Positions 49,429 through 60,576 of a DNA stretch of 64,000 bases are shown here, piece by piece. The DNA lies in assembly GCA_025602915.1 (NCBI GenBank), contig JAHLJZ010000100.1:18115-82114 (forward strand), in the 5' to 3' direction. The notes beneath the pieces were generated by a model that did no database searches, had not been told where the DNA came from, and saw only the letters and a list, made by a program, of their open reading frames with translations. Numbering within the stretch: the first letter of the stretch is position 1; the number at the start of each line of letters is the position of its first letter. Position numbers and translations under genes: made by a program. The DNA comes from Paraphysoderma sedebokerense. Lineage: Eukaryota > Blastocladiomycota > Physodermatomycetes > Physodermatales > Physodermataceae.

Positions 49429-49933
49429 GTTTGAATCGAATTGCTATCGAGCTATATACTACTATCAAGGAGGTTTGGGATGTTGCGGTTGAAAGAGAAT
49501 ATCAAGCTACTGCGTTCCTGATATCTCTGAATATAATTCTGTGTATTTGACGAGGAATGACAAAGATTGCAAGATGAGAGATTAAAAAAGAATTTGCGGC
49601 AGATATCATTTTGAATGCCTTAATTCGCCAGCGTTGGGTTTTGGGTGACAATGCACCGAACAATCGGGTTTGTTTCGTGCCAGAAGCGACGATCGCCGGC
49701 AGGAGTGACGTCATCGTCTAGCTTGCATTAAACTTTAATTCATTCCGCTTTTGACGTTGGAAACGTTTCTCGTATGAAAATAGAAAAAGTCTGCGCTGGC
49801 CGGATAGCTAATCGCATTATAAAATTGGCACAAAGCCATTTTCCCAGAAATTTCAAAGTTGGATTGGTCTCATAGTATCCAAAATCCGATCAACAACTAC
49901 TCAGTATTTTCAATTATCGTATCAGCATAATTT
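49429..49933. promoter_or_regulatory. Bidirectional promoter region of TPS2 and the syntaxin gene
   Basis: The 505 bases between the two divergent ATGs hold both promoters. Open frames here are short and not called. No conserved site is recognised. Confidence 0.5.
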
Positions 49934-51593
49934 ATGGCCCGAGACAGACTAGCGGAATTGCAAGGCAGTGACCGTGAGGTAATTGCCGGACTCTCCTTCA
50001 ATATGCCAAGTGTGTTCGATCGTGCAGCTCTGACTGATATTTGCCATGATATACTAGAATCGCATATCCCCTGCCCAACTCGATGATATCCCACTCAATC
50101 CCGTCACTGCGTCCGACGAACCTGCCAAGAAATTGCCAATATGGACGGTATGTATATTAACAGAAGGTGATCATTTTATTGCACGTCCATCGCTGAGGCT
50201 TCGCCTCTCTCCCACAGCATTACTCAACAACAATCGAGGACATGTTACACTCCGTGACGGAGCAGTTGAGTTCTCTTGAAATGGCACAAACTCAAGTCTT
50301 AAAGTCAGCAGGTAAATTTTGAAATATTTCACAATGCGAGTTATAAAATCCCTCATATTTTAATGGTTTTCACTTTGCAAATCTGCAGAAGGTGTGCCAC
50401 ACGACGAAATCGGTTCTATCATGAACGACTTGAATTTCACCATATCGGATATTCGAATTCGTTTAAAGGGTTTGTATCATGCGTGATTTCTCGGTTCCAT
50501 CGAGTTGTGACAGAAAAACTCATGTTACATCTATCTTTATCACTGATCAACGTTAGAGTATCACTCTTTGATTACCGAATTACCCGCAGATGAAGCTAGA
50601 CTTGCCAGCGCTCAGGTAATTCACATAGAATTTAAATTTTAGTGCTGTCAACATGTCGACTTTCTATCTCCTCTTCGATTTTCTATTTCTGATCTTCTCA
50701 AACTAGCATCGTGTTCTGACAAAACGACTGCTCGACACCATCACACATTACCGACGAATAGAAGAAGGCCAAAAATCCTTCATAATGGAAAAATTAAAGC
50801 GACAGTACCGAATCGGTTCGTTTAGATCTCAAATTATGATTCCCACTCCAACAAAGCTTACAAAGAAATTCTTATTCATTTTGGGATTGAAAACGGGGCA
50901 ACTAGTGAACCCGAACGCTACGGATGAAGAAATTCAACACGCCGCCGAGAATGCAGCCAAGGAAGGAAGCAGAGGAGTTTTCGCCCAATCTGTACGGTAC
51001 CAGCTTCAACCAATATTGATTAATTCATGATTGTCTAACCAGGACGTACCAAATCTACAGATGTTGTCATCAAGAGCAGGCGCCGACATGATACAACTTC
51101 AGAACGCAAAGGCTGAAGTCGACCAACGTCATCTTGATATTCAACAAATTGAAAAGACTATAACAGTATGAGTCACTCGCTATATAAATAGTGATGTACA
51201 CATTTTAATCCTTTTTACCTAGGACTTGACGACGCTCTTTGCCGATCTGTCACTGCTTCTTGAGACTCAAGAAGACTATATTACCAACATAGTTACTCAA
51301 ACTGAACAGACTGATGCTAATTTGGAAAGGGCAAGCGGAGAGTTGGATGAAGGAGTGAAACTTGCGTGGAGTGCTCGTCGGGTATGATCTTTTAGCTTTC
51401 CCGTCTCAGCAGTAGCATCGGTTTGATCTAATTCTGTTCTCTGGTCCGCGATCGGATTCGTGTCTCTCATTTTGCTATATTTCAAACTGTTTAAAAGAAA
51501 AAAGTAATTCTCTTTATCTGCCTTCTTATCTTTGTGGGTGCTGTGTGTGCTATAGTTCTACCAATCGTGTTGGGAGGCAACAAAAAAACGTAA
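49934..51593 (+). CDS. SSO1: Plasma-membrane syntaxin (Sso1-type t-SNARE)
   Basis: Ten exons (49934-49978, 50058-50147, 50218-50311, 50389-50469, 50590-50615, 50707-50815, 50906-50991, 51061-51165, 51223-51381, 51498-51593) give 296 aa (yeast Sso1 290). It begins MARDRLAELQ like Sso proteins. The Habc helices include MLHSVTEQLSSLEMAQTQVL, and LKRQYRI then VNPNATDEEIQ is the conserved linker. The SNARE helix (RHLDIQQIEKTITDLTTLFA, then LLLETQEDYITNIV) ends in a membrane anchor (VILFICLLIFVGAVCAIVLP). It should act as the Qa-SNARE for exocytosis. The exon 2 start (acceptor tactag) keeps NRISPAQLDD in phase. Confidence 0.93.
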
Positions 51594-52014
51594 AGCAATC
51601 CGCGACCATGGCTAGGATCTCCTACAATCAAAATAATCATTCATATTCTGTACTCTTTAGCGAAATAATCTGCTTATAATGAAACTAATTTGTCTCATAA
51701 GAATAAGAATTCTCAACAGTCTCGGCTTGAGAATTTTGAATCTGGATCGAAGCAGTCCGTTTTGTCACTCGCGTCGCTCTCGCGTCTCGCATGCATGAGT
51801 ATACACAGATTCTCTCATTTCTGCGTTGAAGATAAAAGCTCATCTTTCGCACACTTGATAGCGACAATTCATCCTTAATTAAATTTATAAATAAAATTGA
51901 CATACACCTCCCGGACCCGGAACATTCGGAGTATCTTGAATTGTAAGTTTTAAGGCATTCGACTAATCCGATAGCTAATCTAGCTGCGATACACAGACTC
52001 ATTTATTTCAAACC
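51594..52014. other. Intergenic region, no gene seen
   Basis: 3' flank of the syntaxin gene and promoter of the membrane protease-like gene, with a TATA-like TTTATAAATAAA near 51883. The 62- and 105-codon open frames on either strand have no support. Confidence 0.45.
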
Positions 52015-52761
52015 ATGGATCCCATATTCGCCAGCATCATCTATTTATGGGCCTGTATCTTCTTCTTTCCTATGATTCATGATTTTTTTCATGAAATCGG
52101 TCACGGAATATTCTTCTTTTCAGAATGCGGAGTTGACCATGTACGAATAGTTTTGGGAGAATACTGGTACTGTCCCAGAAATGGCGACAACACTTGGACA
52201 TTTTGTGTTACTTTTGGTTGGTTTATCAAGTCGTTGTACCGTCAAAGTCAAGCTCAAACGGATGGTTCATGTAATTCGAAATTGGCTGCGGCAGGAGGTG
52301 GAATAATGGGAATCATTTTGTCTTATGTCCTTATCACGATCGTCGTGTCAGCCATCTGGAAATTTTACTTCAAATATCCGCTTAAACAATCAGTTCTCGT
52401 CGGAGCAACATTTGTGGTTGTTCCCTTCAAATGGTTATCACAGTTAGAAGGGTTATCATTCAGCACCCACGCCATCGTGGGTTTCGGTGTAACGGTTATT
52501 CGATGGGACCTTATCAATGATTTCTTCTATTCGTTTTTCCCGAGTCGCTTGATTATTTGGGAGTTCCTCGAATTTGGAGATGGGACATGGTTATGGCAAA
52601 TATCTGGATACTCAATGGATACAATACTATCAGTTTCTTATGCGGTGTTTGTTATGCTTCTGATTCTCTATTTAGGAACAGCTTTCCTGTATGCCAGATA
52701 TCTTATGGGAGTACGGCGTGGGATTCGCAGTAAAGGACAAAACGGTCCGCTGAATGCCTGA
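52015..52761 (+). CDS. HExxH membrane protein, M50B-like, copy 1
   Basis: Single exon, 248 aa, five or six hydrophobic segments. HDFFHEIGHG (His26-Glu27...His30) inside the first helix is the zinc-binding HExxH signature of membrane-embedded M50 metallopeptidases. A later block, 'INDFFYSFFPSRLIIWEFLE' with FGDGTWLW (around residues 167-192), offers Asp residues that could be the third ligand, as in site-2 protease relatives. GGGIMGIILSYVL and ATFVVVPFKWLSQL are conserved in the paralogue at 56530-57282 (minus). I infer an intramembrane or membrane-bound zinc protease; the substrate is unknown. Family membership rests on HExxH in a helix plus topology. Confidence 0.72.
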   Translation: MDPIFASIIYLWACIFFFPMIHDFFHEIGHGIFFFSECGVDHVRIVLGEYWYCPRNGDNTWTFCVTFGWFIKSLYRQSQAQTDGSCNSKLAAAGGGIMGIILSYVLITIVVSAIWKFYFKYPLKQSVLVGATFVVVPFKWLSQLEGLSFSTHAIVGFGVTVIRWDLINDFFYSFFPSRLIIWEFLEFGDGTWLWQISGYSMDTILSVSYAVFVMLLILYLGTAFLYARYLMGVRRGIRSKGQNGPLNA

Positions 52762-53126
52762 TGGGATGTTTGCGTAGATTATACAAACTCGCAATGCCCC
52801 TCTAGTTTACATTAAATAGAACTTTATTTGTAGTATTGGATGATAGACAATAATGGAGGATGAAATAGCCTGACAAGATTACGCCAGAATCTACTGTAGT
52901 AAGTTATACCATATGTGTTTGGATAAATCACCAAACTGGCTGGCTATAACTTCTCTCGCGACCATCATGTCTAAATATATCGTTTATCATTATATTACAG
53001 TTACAATTTTCATCTGTCAAGCCCTGTTATAGCTCATTCAGCAGGGCAATTAGCGCAATGCTAATCAGTATTACATCATTAACAGCAAAACAACAATTCA
53101 CCATGATAATGTCTCACTGAACAACA
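52762..53126. other. Convergent intergenic region
   Basis: 3' flanks of the protease-like gene (plus) and the acyltransferase gene (minus). No gene or repeat is recognised. Confidence 0.5.
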
Positions 53127-55543
53127 TTAGATTTTCAAAGTATCTTTTACCAATGACCCCACCATTTGTTTCATCTCGGTGATATTCGGATGTAAATTGA
53201 AATTGAACTTATTCAAATTCTGTGGGCTTTGAGACTGACTTGAACCAGGGTTTGACGAGTTGTTAACGGGTGAAGGGGAATGTAGTCGTTGATATCGCAG
53301 AAATTCGCGAAACCAGATTCGCCATGATAAATTCTCGATACGACTATTAGACGTGATTAGATATACAACCTTAAAAAGACCAACAAGGTGCAGAGACTTA
53401 CCGTTCCGACAAGGCTAAACTGTCCTGGTGTTCTTTACTGTACATCTTCCAAGTGTTCACTAATTCTTCCTGTGTCTGCGCAACATCCATTTGAAGGTTT
53501 AAACCACTAGCAACGTCGCCATTTCTATAACTTTGGTAAACCTCGGATGCTGACAGCGTTGACATAGGGGACGAGAGCAGTTTCTGCTTGTGTAAATCGT
53601 AAGCAATGTCAATATCAGAATGCGACAGTTTCCGCGGTAAATTAGGTCGAAGGTTAGACTTCATAGGAGTTGATAGTGGTACTGTTGGTGCAGTCAATAA
53701 AGAGTTCGGGATATTTGGAACAAAACTTAGTGAAGAACTCTGAGTTGATTGTGAGTTCGGCCGCCTATTTCCTTCCTTTGTGGACATTCGATTCTTATTT
53801 GGCTTCATCATTTTGTCTATGTCACCAGCACGGTCCAATCGACTAAGTTCTTGGAATCCAAATTCCATCACAGATTTCGATTTCCTCAATTGCGCTCTCA
53901 ACGGACCACCTAACTCGTCGACAATTTGAGGTGGCTTGTGTATTGTTGCGTTAGATCGTTTTATTCGATTGATCAAGGTACGATAGAAAGACGATTTAAC
54001 GGGTTCTTGTAGTTTTAACTCTTGCTCGTTTGTTATTGATATCACATTTTTGAAGTAACCATCGACAGAAAGATTTGTTAAATTAGCAGTCTTTGAAATA
54101 AGGGCTTTAACTCGATTTGCCTTTCAAACCGACAAAGTGTTACTGTTAGTTGCTAGATGAGAAATTCACCTCTGTCCGGAGAAAAAGGACTCACAAAATC
54201 TATAGCCGTCTCGCCAGGCAGTTTTTGCATAGGAGGCAAGTACCACACATCGGCCTCCAACGACCAGCGAGTCATAATGTACAAGAAATGTTTCGTAAAT
54301 GTCTGTTTCCGAGTATTCCAATATGGATCAAGTTTTGATTTATCATATCTGTGGAAGACATATTGGTTAATCTGAGTGGAAAGGGTACGATTCCAGGTGA
54401 ATAGACTACACACTTAATAGCTACTGGACAGATCGTACAATCCAAATCGAATGCTCCTTTTTGGAATAATACCGTGTATTCATTGTTAACGCAGGTCCCT
54501 TCTGGAAATATCAGCAGAGGCGACGAATTCGGTCGGTGGACATGTTCACGAGCTCTGACATTAGACACAGAGATAACCGTTAAAACGATGCAATCAGACA
54601 AGAGTAAACGAGCAAAAAATATCGCAAATACTTTTGAGCTACTGTGCCGCGAGCGCTTTTATCCTTTCTTTGGAAGGTAACTGAACCGTTTAAGGACAAA
54701 ATATTCTTTTGGATGAATCCTGTTCGATTGATTGGGGATAAGAATTGAATCAGCTATTCTGCGATCGACTCCATGCAACGATTAAACAAAGTGAAAACCG
54801 TTCCATACCTAGTATCCCGCCATGTACCTGCGAAATAACGGCCAACGGAAACTGATCGCCCGAGAGTATGATGTAATCCACGAATGAGGTATGGTTCGCT
54901 ATGAAGACATGTGGTTTATGTAACTTTGGCTTTTGACCGTGATACTTGATTTTACTCGAGAATGCTTTCAAGATTGCTTTACAAAAGAAGAGGAACAAAA
55001 GCCGCTGAGAATGTCGAAGTTAGGTGTAATAATATACGAGTTCAATATACTCGACGTAACTAATGCGAAACCGCATATGAAAGAAAAAACTAAACAAAAT
55101 CAAATATCCGTACTTTCAACTTTTCAACGTTGGACAGCAAGACGAACGGTAAACAACATAAAAAGATGTAGGTCGCCCACAACAGCAATATTAGGCTGAA
55201 ATGACACAGAGATGTTAATTTCGTTTTTGACCTTAACATGGAAGAAAGTATTTTGACCGAATTGAAATAATGAAAGAACAGAGTTACATATTGAGACATA
55301 CCGGTATGTGAACAAAATACAGTAGCGGTAGATAATGCCATATAGGTATTCTGGAGACAACATTTCACGAAATGGAATCGGCGGTTGCGGTTGAAAGCAT
55401 TTTGAAAATTCATCCTGTTGGTCGTTATACGATTCAATTTGATGTAAGAGATTGGGGAATTAAAGATTACTTAATGAATGAGAAGGTGATCAAGAAGGAC
55501 AATGGAAGGAAACCTGTATAATTGCAGCCCCGCCTAACCTCAT
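53127..55543 (-). CDS. Glycerol-3-phosphate acyltransferase (GPAT3/4-like) with C-terminal regulatory extension
   Basis: Nine minus-strand exons (55543-55514, 55414-55302, 55195-55114, 55004-54809, 54680-54632, 54554-54414, 54348-54195, 54120-53402, 53343-53127) give 566 aa. A membrane segment (LILLLWATYIFLCCLPFVLL) precedes the acyltransferase. Motif I is ANHTSFVDYIIL (HxxxxD), then SQVHGGILG; motif III is LLIFPEGTCVNNEYTVLFQK; then PVAIKYD and WYLPPM. These match GPAT3/GPAT4, which acylate glycerol-3-phosphate in the ER. After FANRVK the C-terminal 240 residues are an extra, Ser-rich region ending with ELVNTWKMYSKEHQDSLALS then RIENLSWRIWFRE. This resembles the DUF1752 motif of fungal AreA-type GATA regulators. 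The extension is unusual for an acyltransferase. Confidence 0.87.
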
Positions 55544-56529
55544 CAACGCTAAACCTATGGTTGGAGAATTGCCGGAATACAGGGATGAAATGTTGGAATA
55601 TATATGTTAGTATTTGAATGCTAGAATGACCAAAATTTCATTGTGATTCAAAGCAAGCGTTATCGACAGATGAAAGCAATCCCATTAAGTGTCTGATATT
55701 CGAGGATGGTGACTGACTCTGACCAAAGCATCAACAGCGAATATCAATGGATTGTAGAATAAGCACTAACCGTCCTCGAGCGCAAATCTATTGAAAAGAG
55801 ACGAGCCGAAAAATAACAAATATATATCATTAGCTTTTCGAATTGAATCAAATCGTCACAAGTCCGAGATCGTTTACTCCCATCCGAAGACGAAACATCA
55901 CAAATTGATATGGTAAAGCGGTACAAACACATTTCCCATTTTCTTTTTATTTCCATTTAAATTTGAATTCAGGACTTTTTCAATATCTGTATGTAATATT
56001 GACGGACTTTGCGGGACTTGATCATTATTTTTCTGATCGATAGGATTCCGAATGGAGGGTTGCGATGGGATGAGGATAGTTTTATTGATATTAGTTTTCG
56101 GTTTCGACTTTGGTTTATGTTTTTTCGGCATTGCAGACGGATTGATGTCGAATACGAATGATTAGAATGTGTTTATATAATTGAGATTTTGTAGTTTTTG
56201 CGGAGTCGGCGTCAATGGCGGAATCAGCGCTCGACAATCGACAGGCCGGTGGAACAGGGAATTGATGAGGGCACAAATTATTGTAAAGCAAAATTTGGCA
56301 ATTTACGATATTAATTGACAGACATTATTTTGCTATATATCATGTATGGGAATTATGCTATCATGATATGCATGCAAGCTTGCAATGATAAATTGACAAT
56401 TTGAGGCAAATGGATAACATCTGGCGCTGACTGACACTACAGGCATTCGCCTTCCTTCGTACAGCAATGAAATAAATAGCAGCAAAGTATGAAATGTCTA
56501 TTTAATAGTAAGTATCATTATTGCTCTAA
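55544..56529. other. Intergenic region upstream of the acyltransferase gene
   Basis: About 1 kb with one candidate small gene on the minus strand (described separately). Otherwise AT-rich, with the palindrome-like GCATGCAAGCTTGC near 56369. Nothing else is recognised. Confidence 0.45.
55898..56131 (-). CDS. Possible small basic protein
   Basis: An ATG at 56131 opens 77 codons beginning MPKKHKPKSKPKTNINKTIL, very basic at the N-terminus, then polar (SILHTDIEKVLNSNLNGNKK). A donor-like GTGTTTGT occurs near the end of the useful-looking part, so a second exon is possible (candidate after tttcaatag near 55795). I recognise no family and composition alone supports it. Confidence 0.3.
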   Translation of the reverse strand: MPKKHKPKSKPKTNINKTILIPSQPSIRNPIDQKNNDQVPQSPSILHTDIEKVLNSNLNGNKKKMGNVFVPLYHINL

Positions 56530-57282
56530 TTATACATTATCGCTCTTTGATTCACCAGATCTCGCTCGAGCCCTTATGCGCTTAATGTGTTGATAGAACG
56601 AATAGAAGGTGTACAAATAAATTAGCACCAAAACTACGAACACTACATATGATACATTCAGAATGCTGTCCTCGGAATGGCCACCGTTTCTCCATAACCA
56701 TGTACCGTCACCGAATTCCAAGAAGAGCCAAATGACCAGTCGACTTGGAAAGAATGAATAGAAAAAGTCGTTGATAACGTCCCATTGAATTACCATAGCT
56801 CCGAATGCTACTACAACATGTGATGCCAACGATAAATCTAACCGAGAAAGCCATTTGAACGGCACGAACAGAAATGTTGCGCCGACTGTAACTGCTTGTC
56901 GTAGCGGCCGCCGCAAAAAGACTCGCCAAACCAAGGATGTGACGACGAACAAGAGAATATACGACATGAATATGCCCATTATTCCACCGGAAGCGTTTAA
57001 AAGCTGCTTAGAACATGAAGGACTTCTTGCGCCCGAATAAAAGGTCACACTTTGCCGATAGAGTGATTTGTAAAACCAACCAGGTTGCACACAAAATGTC
57101 CATATGCTGGATGATGGTGGACAATATTTGTAGTCACCGAGGGATATCGAGACAGCAGTTGCTCCACAGCTTGCGACAGCGTGAGCGCCATGACCGACTT
57201 CATGGAAAAGATCATGTATCATAGGGAAAAAGAAGACACAGATCCATAAGTAAACGAGCGATAGTGATATCTTTTTCAACAT
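56530..57282 (-). CDS. HExxH membrane protein, M50B-like, copy 2
   Basis: Single exon on the minus strand, 250 aa. It is a paralogue of the gene at 52015-52761 along its whole length: HDLFHEVGHG (His27-Glu28...His31), WTFCVQPGWFYKSLYRQS, GGIMGIFMSYIL, ATFLFVPFKWLSRL, VINDFFYSFFPSRLVIW and FLEFGDGTWLW. The conserved Cys residues (ASCG, YCP, WTFC, PSC) also match in position. Most changes are conservative, so both copies are probably functional. It is an inferred membrane zinc metalloprotease. The pair flanks the acyltransferase gene in opposite orientation, so one copy was inverted during or after duplication. Confidence 0.72.
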   Translation of the reverse strand: MLKKISLSLVYLWICVFFFPMIHDLFHEVGHGAHAVASCGATAVSISLGDYKYCPPSSSIWTFCVQPGWFYKSLYRQSVTFYSGARSPSCSKQLLNASGGIMGIFMSYILLFVVTSLVWRVFLRRPLRQAVTVGATFLFVPFKWLSRLDLSLASHVVVAFGAMVIQWDVINDFFYSFFPSRLVIWLFLEFGDGTWLWRNGGHSEDSILNVSYVVFVVLVLIYLYTFYSFYQHIKRIRARARSGESKSDNV

Positions 57283-58186
57283 CCTGTAATGGGTTCAGAA
57301 TTATTGCAAGAGAGAGCGCACGTCCAGGTTTATATTGATTTCAGAGACAATAAAGGAATCAGAAGCTATTTATATCCCCTCTCGCTGCGGTATGTTTTGA
57401 TTGGTCTGGAAATTAGTTTCCCTTTGATAAATCTGAGCCGTTGCTGATTGTTGTGCGGTCGCTTATGCGCGTTTCTTTCAATGGACATCAAAAGGCAAAC
57501 CTGCTGCTCAGATTATGCACCAACCACCGCCATTTTCTTTAAGTTCATATCCCGTTTTCATTCATTACATAGGACTATGAGCTTTCTTCTATTTTTAGCC
57601 ATCTAAGTGAGGCCAAATATAGTTTCTATTTTTATTCTACAGCGGCTACTCACAAGTATTTTCAATGATGCAAAGAATACGGTATGGTTCGAGTTAGTAA
57701 AATTATCACGCAAAGCAAAAACGGAGGGAAGCCACTGGGAATGAAAATTCATGAAGTCTGGTTATCTGAGAGAGCTAATATAAAAGCTGCATAATGAATC
57801 AAATCATATTCAAAGCATTTATTTACATTCAACAATTACTTAATATTCTTCAATGAACAGTCAGAAAGAGATAAAGAGACCAAAATCACAGAAGTTTTTA
57901 TTACAAATAGCAATCCTAATACAAATTTATAAGCAGTTGCTGAATACACAACTCCACAAAGATATTGGATGCAATGATGTGCGACAAGACGACAGATTTG
58001 TTAATCATGGGGAAAAATGTGTTTTCTACTGAAGGATTTTTTAACTGACTCGGTTTGATTCAGAGAAAATGGAGAGGTCGGACAAAATACATGATCGTGT
58101 AGGATATTTAGAGAGTCGAGACAGTGATTTCCCAACGACAACGACGGCATGAGAAACAATCCAGAGTCCGTGAAAAAATTCATTCA

Positions 58187-58249
58187 TCAAATTCTAGAGA
58201 AGCAACACGCCAAAAGATATACGATTGTCATATATATACTTCGCAGCAT
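58187..58249 (-). CDS. Tiny signal-peptide-like ORF, unit 1
   Basis: A 20-codon ORF encodes MLRSIYMTIVYLLACCFSRI, a short basic start and hydrophobic core like a signal peptide. About 110 bases upstream on the minus strand is ATATATAAATAG (58358-58369), a good TATA box. Unit 2 encodes a similar peptide at the equivalent place. It may be the first exon of a small secreted protein whose later exons I cannot find, or a decayed gene. Confidence 0.3.
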   Translation of the reverse strand: MLRSIYMTIVYLLACCFSRI

Positions 58250-58930
58250 TTTGTGGTATTTTCGGACGAGGTGAGTCAGAGGTGAATCGAAAGGAAAAGC
58301 AATGAACTTCGGTTCAAATATCCAGATGTTAGTGTGAATTTAAAGATCATTCAAGACTATTTATATATTCAAGACCGCTTCCTCCAGCCTGAATTAGCAT
58401 CAACCGTACTTTCTTATCCATGACACCGACCGACGCTTATAATCAAGCGTGCAGGTTTCCAATACCGCATGGCGGCAGACGTTTATGGGCAGCTCCGCTT
58501 CAACAATATGAACTTTCAGCACCAACAATTTCAGCGACAATACAATTCAGGGTCCAATGAGCGGCACGAGACATCGGAATATATTGCAAAATTGTCTACA
58601 TTCATTTATGTGGCATTCTAGCGAGGGTGAACATTCCGTCAACCGGCTAAGCTAGTGACTTAGGTGCCGATAAAAAGAATAGATTTACCAATGAAAAAAT
58701 GGTAACACTACAAAAACAAATTATGATACATTTATTCAAAGCAGTTTCTGAACATACAACTTCTACAGATATATAGAAACAATCTTCGAGAAGTTGACAG
58801 AGATGTTGAAGGTTCGGATAAAAAGTTGATTTTAGTTAAACTGACTTGATTTAAATCGGAGAGTTCATTTGCAGTCCTTGCATATAATAGCGGTCACAAA
58901 CACAGTTGGCTTTCGAAAAGAATTCGTGTC

Positions 58931-58990
58931 TCAAAATGAAAACAAGTACGCCAATAAATATAAGATCTTAATATGTAACTCTTTAAGCAT
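58931..58990 (-). CDS. Tiny signal-peptide-like ORF, unit 2
   Basis: A 19-codon ORF encodes MLKELHIKILYLLAYLFSF, sharing the ML...YLLA...F pattern with unit 1. A TATA-like AAATATAAATT lies about 100 bases upstream on the minus strand (near 59086-59096) and AATAAA lies downstream. The conserved pattern at the same place in a duplicated segment is the only support. Confidence 0.3.
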   Translation of the reverse strand: MLKELHIKILYLLAYLFSF

Positions 58991-59588
58991 CTTGTAGTAT
59001 TGATTGACGAGAGGAGTGCGAAAAAAATCTCAAGCAAATGTGGTTGAATTATGGATTTGAGTTTTGTGAAATGAAGGTTCAACACAATTTATATTTCTGC
59101 GACCGCTTCGTGATTCCAGGATAAGCTTTAATCGTAACTTCCAATATACAACGTGCACCGCTTCAAACCATGGATGCTGATTGCTAATTATGAAAAGGTG
59201 CTTTGTGAACATGTGGAGTCACTTTATCAGCAACCCCGCTTCAACAATATACAATAACCATGTCGATACCCTCAGTGAAACAATCTTTTCACTATTTTTA
59301 GCAAATCAGGATGTCCCAGAGTTTCGGGGTTATAAACTTTTTAATTAATTATGACAGCATTTTATATATTTCTGACAGCGAGGAGCAAGAAATCCTTCAA
59401 GGACAAGGATAAGTTTTGTATGAATAAGTTATCGCCGAAAAGGGATGAACCCAAAGCAGTCGCCGTGGAAAATTCCACGTGATTACGAAAACAATGTATC
59501 TACTGTGCTTTTTCTAAAATTATCGTCTACGCTTAATTAGCAGCATTCCTCTCGCCCTTTTTTCTTTACTTAATAATCACTATACAAA

Positions 59589-60576
59589 ATGAGAGGAGGA
59601 TTCCGTGGCAGCCGAGGTGGACGAGGTGGTTCAAGAGGTGGATTTGGTGGTCGTAACTCTGGTCCTGGGGGAAATTATAATCAAGGTCCCCCAGAAGAAG
59701 TTGTCGGTATGTATTGATTTAGTTTTAAGCACTTTTGAAATTGACTTACTAACTATTTGTTTGCCCTTCTTTATCGAATAATTTGTTGCTATGATTTTTG
59801 AAAACGATTCTATCTGTTTTCTTCCCTTTCTTTCCGCCTCATGCTCGCAAATAAATTATATCCGAACTGGAACCCTTCGATTTGTCAAATTATTATTTTA
59901 CTATAGAGATCGGTACATTCATGCACGCTTGCGAAGGAGAAATGGTTTGCCTTTCGACCAACACAAAAATCCCATACTTCAATGCTCCGATCTTTTTGGC
60001 CAATAAAACTCAGATTGGAAAAATCGACGAAATTCTTGGACCCATGAATCAAGTTCATTTCACAGTAAAATTACAAGATGGAATGGTTGCTACAAGTTTT
60101 AAAGTGGACGATAAAGTTTTCATCGATCCAAACAAATTGTTGCCATTAGATCGTTTCTTACCTAAACCAAAGACTGCTGGCGCCAAAGGTAGATATCAGC
60201 TGCATCAACTGTTTGTTCAGACTCGAACCTTTAAATTAACCAATGTTTTCCTTTCTTTCAATAATTGCAGTTGAAAAACGAGGTGGCGGCCGTGGTGGTA
60301 GAGGAGGCTTTGGCGGTAGAGGAGGCTTTGGCGGTAGAGGAGGATCCAGAGGCGGATTCGGTGGTAGAGGAGGATCCAGAGGCGGTAGTAGAGGTTCGTT
60401 CGGTGGAGGAAGAGGAGGAAGAGGTTCTTTTGGAGGAGGACGAGGTAGTCCGCGAGGAGGAAGAGGTCGTGGAAGTGGAAGAGGTAAACATTTACTGATA
60501 ATTTCTCCTAGAAAGTTTAATGCAGACTGCGATGTTAACCACTCTGAAATTATTTCTTTTATAGGACGCTTTTAAG
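59589..60576 (+). CDS. GAR1: H/ACA ribonucleoprotein subunit GAR1
   Basis: Exons 59589-59706, 59907-60188, 60271-60483 and 60566-60576 give 207 aa (yeast Gar1 205). An N-terminal Gly/Arg-rich stretch ([20 protein letters not shown]) is followed by the conserved core: [54 protein letters not shown] and [21 protein letters not shown] long C-terminal GAR domain closes the protein, with GGRGGFGG and GGSRGG units. Gar1 belongs to the H/ACA snoRNP that directs pseudouridylation of rRNA. The last exon encodes only the final Gly-Arg-Phe. The assignment is firm. Confidence 0.97.

Larger units (their letters stand above)
57283..59588. other. Diverged tandem duplication with two small transcription-unit-like segments
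   Basis: 2.3 kb without a long gene. The segments about 57890-58570 and 58700-59290 align in order though diverged: GCAGTTGCTGAATACACAAC near 57933 against GCAGTTTCTGAACATACAAC near 58741, GACCGCTTC near 58374 and 59101, and CCGCTTCAACAATAT near 58496 and 59236. On the minus strand each unit has a TATA-like box, a short ORF and a downstream AATAAA. The promoter of the M50B-like copy 2 gene (TATA-like GATATAAATAG near 57372, minus strand) lies at the left. Confidence 0.55.
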
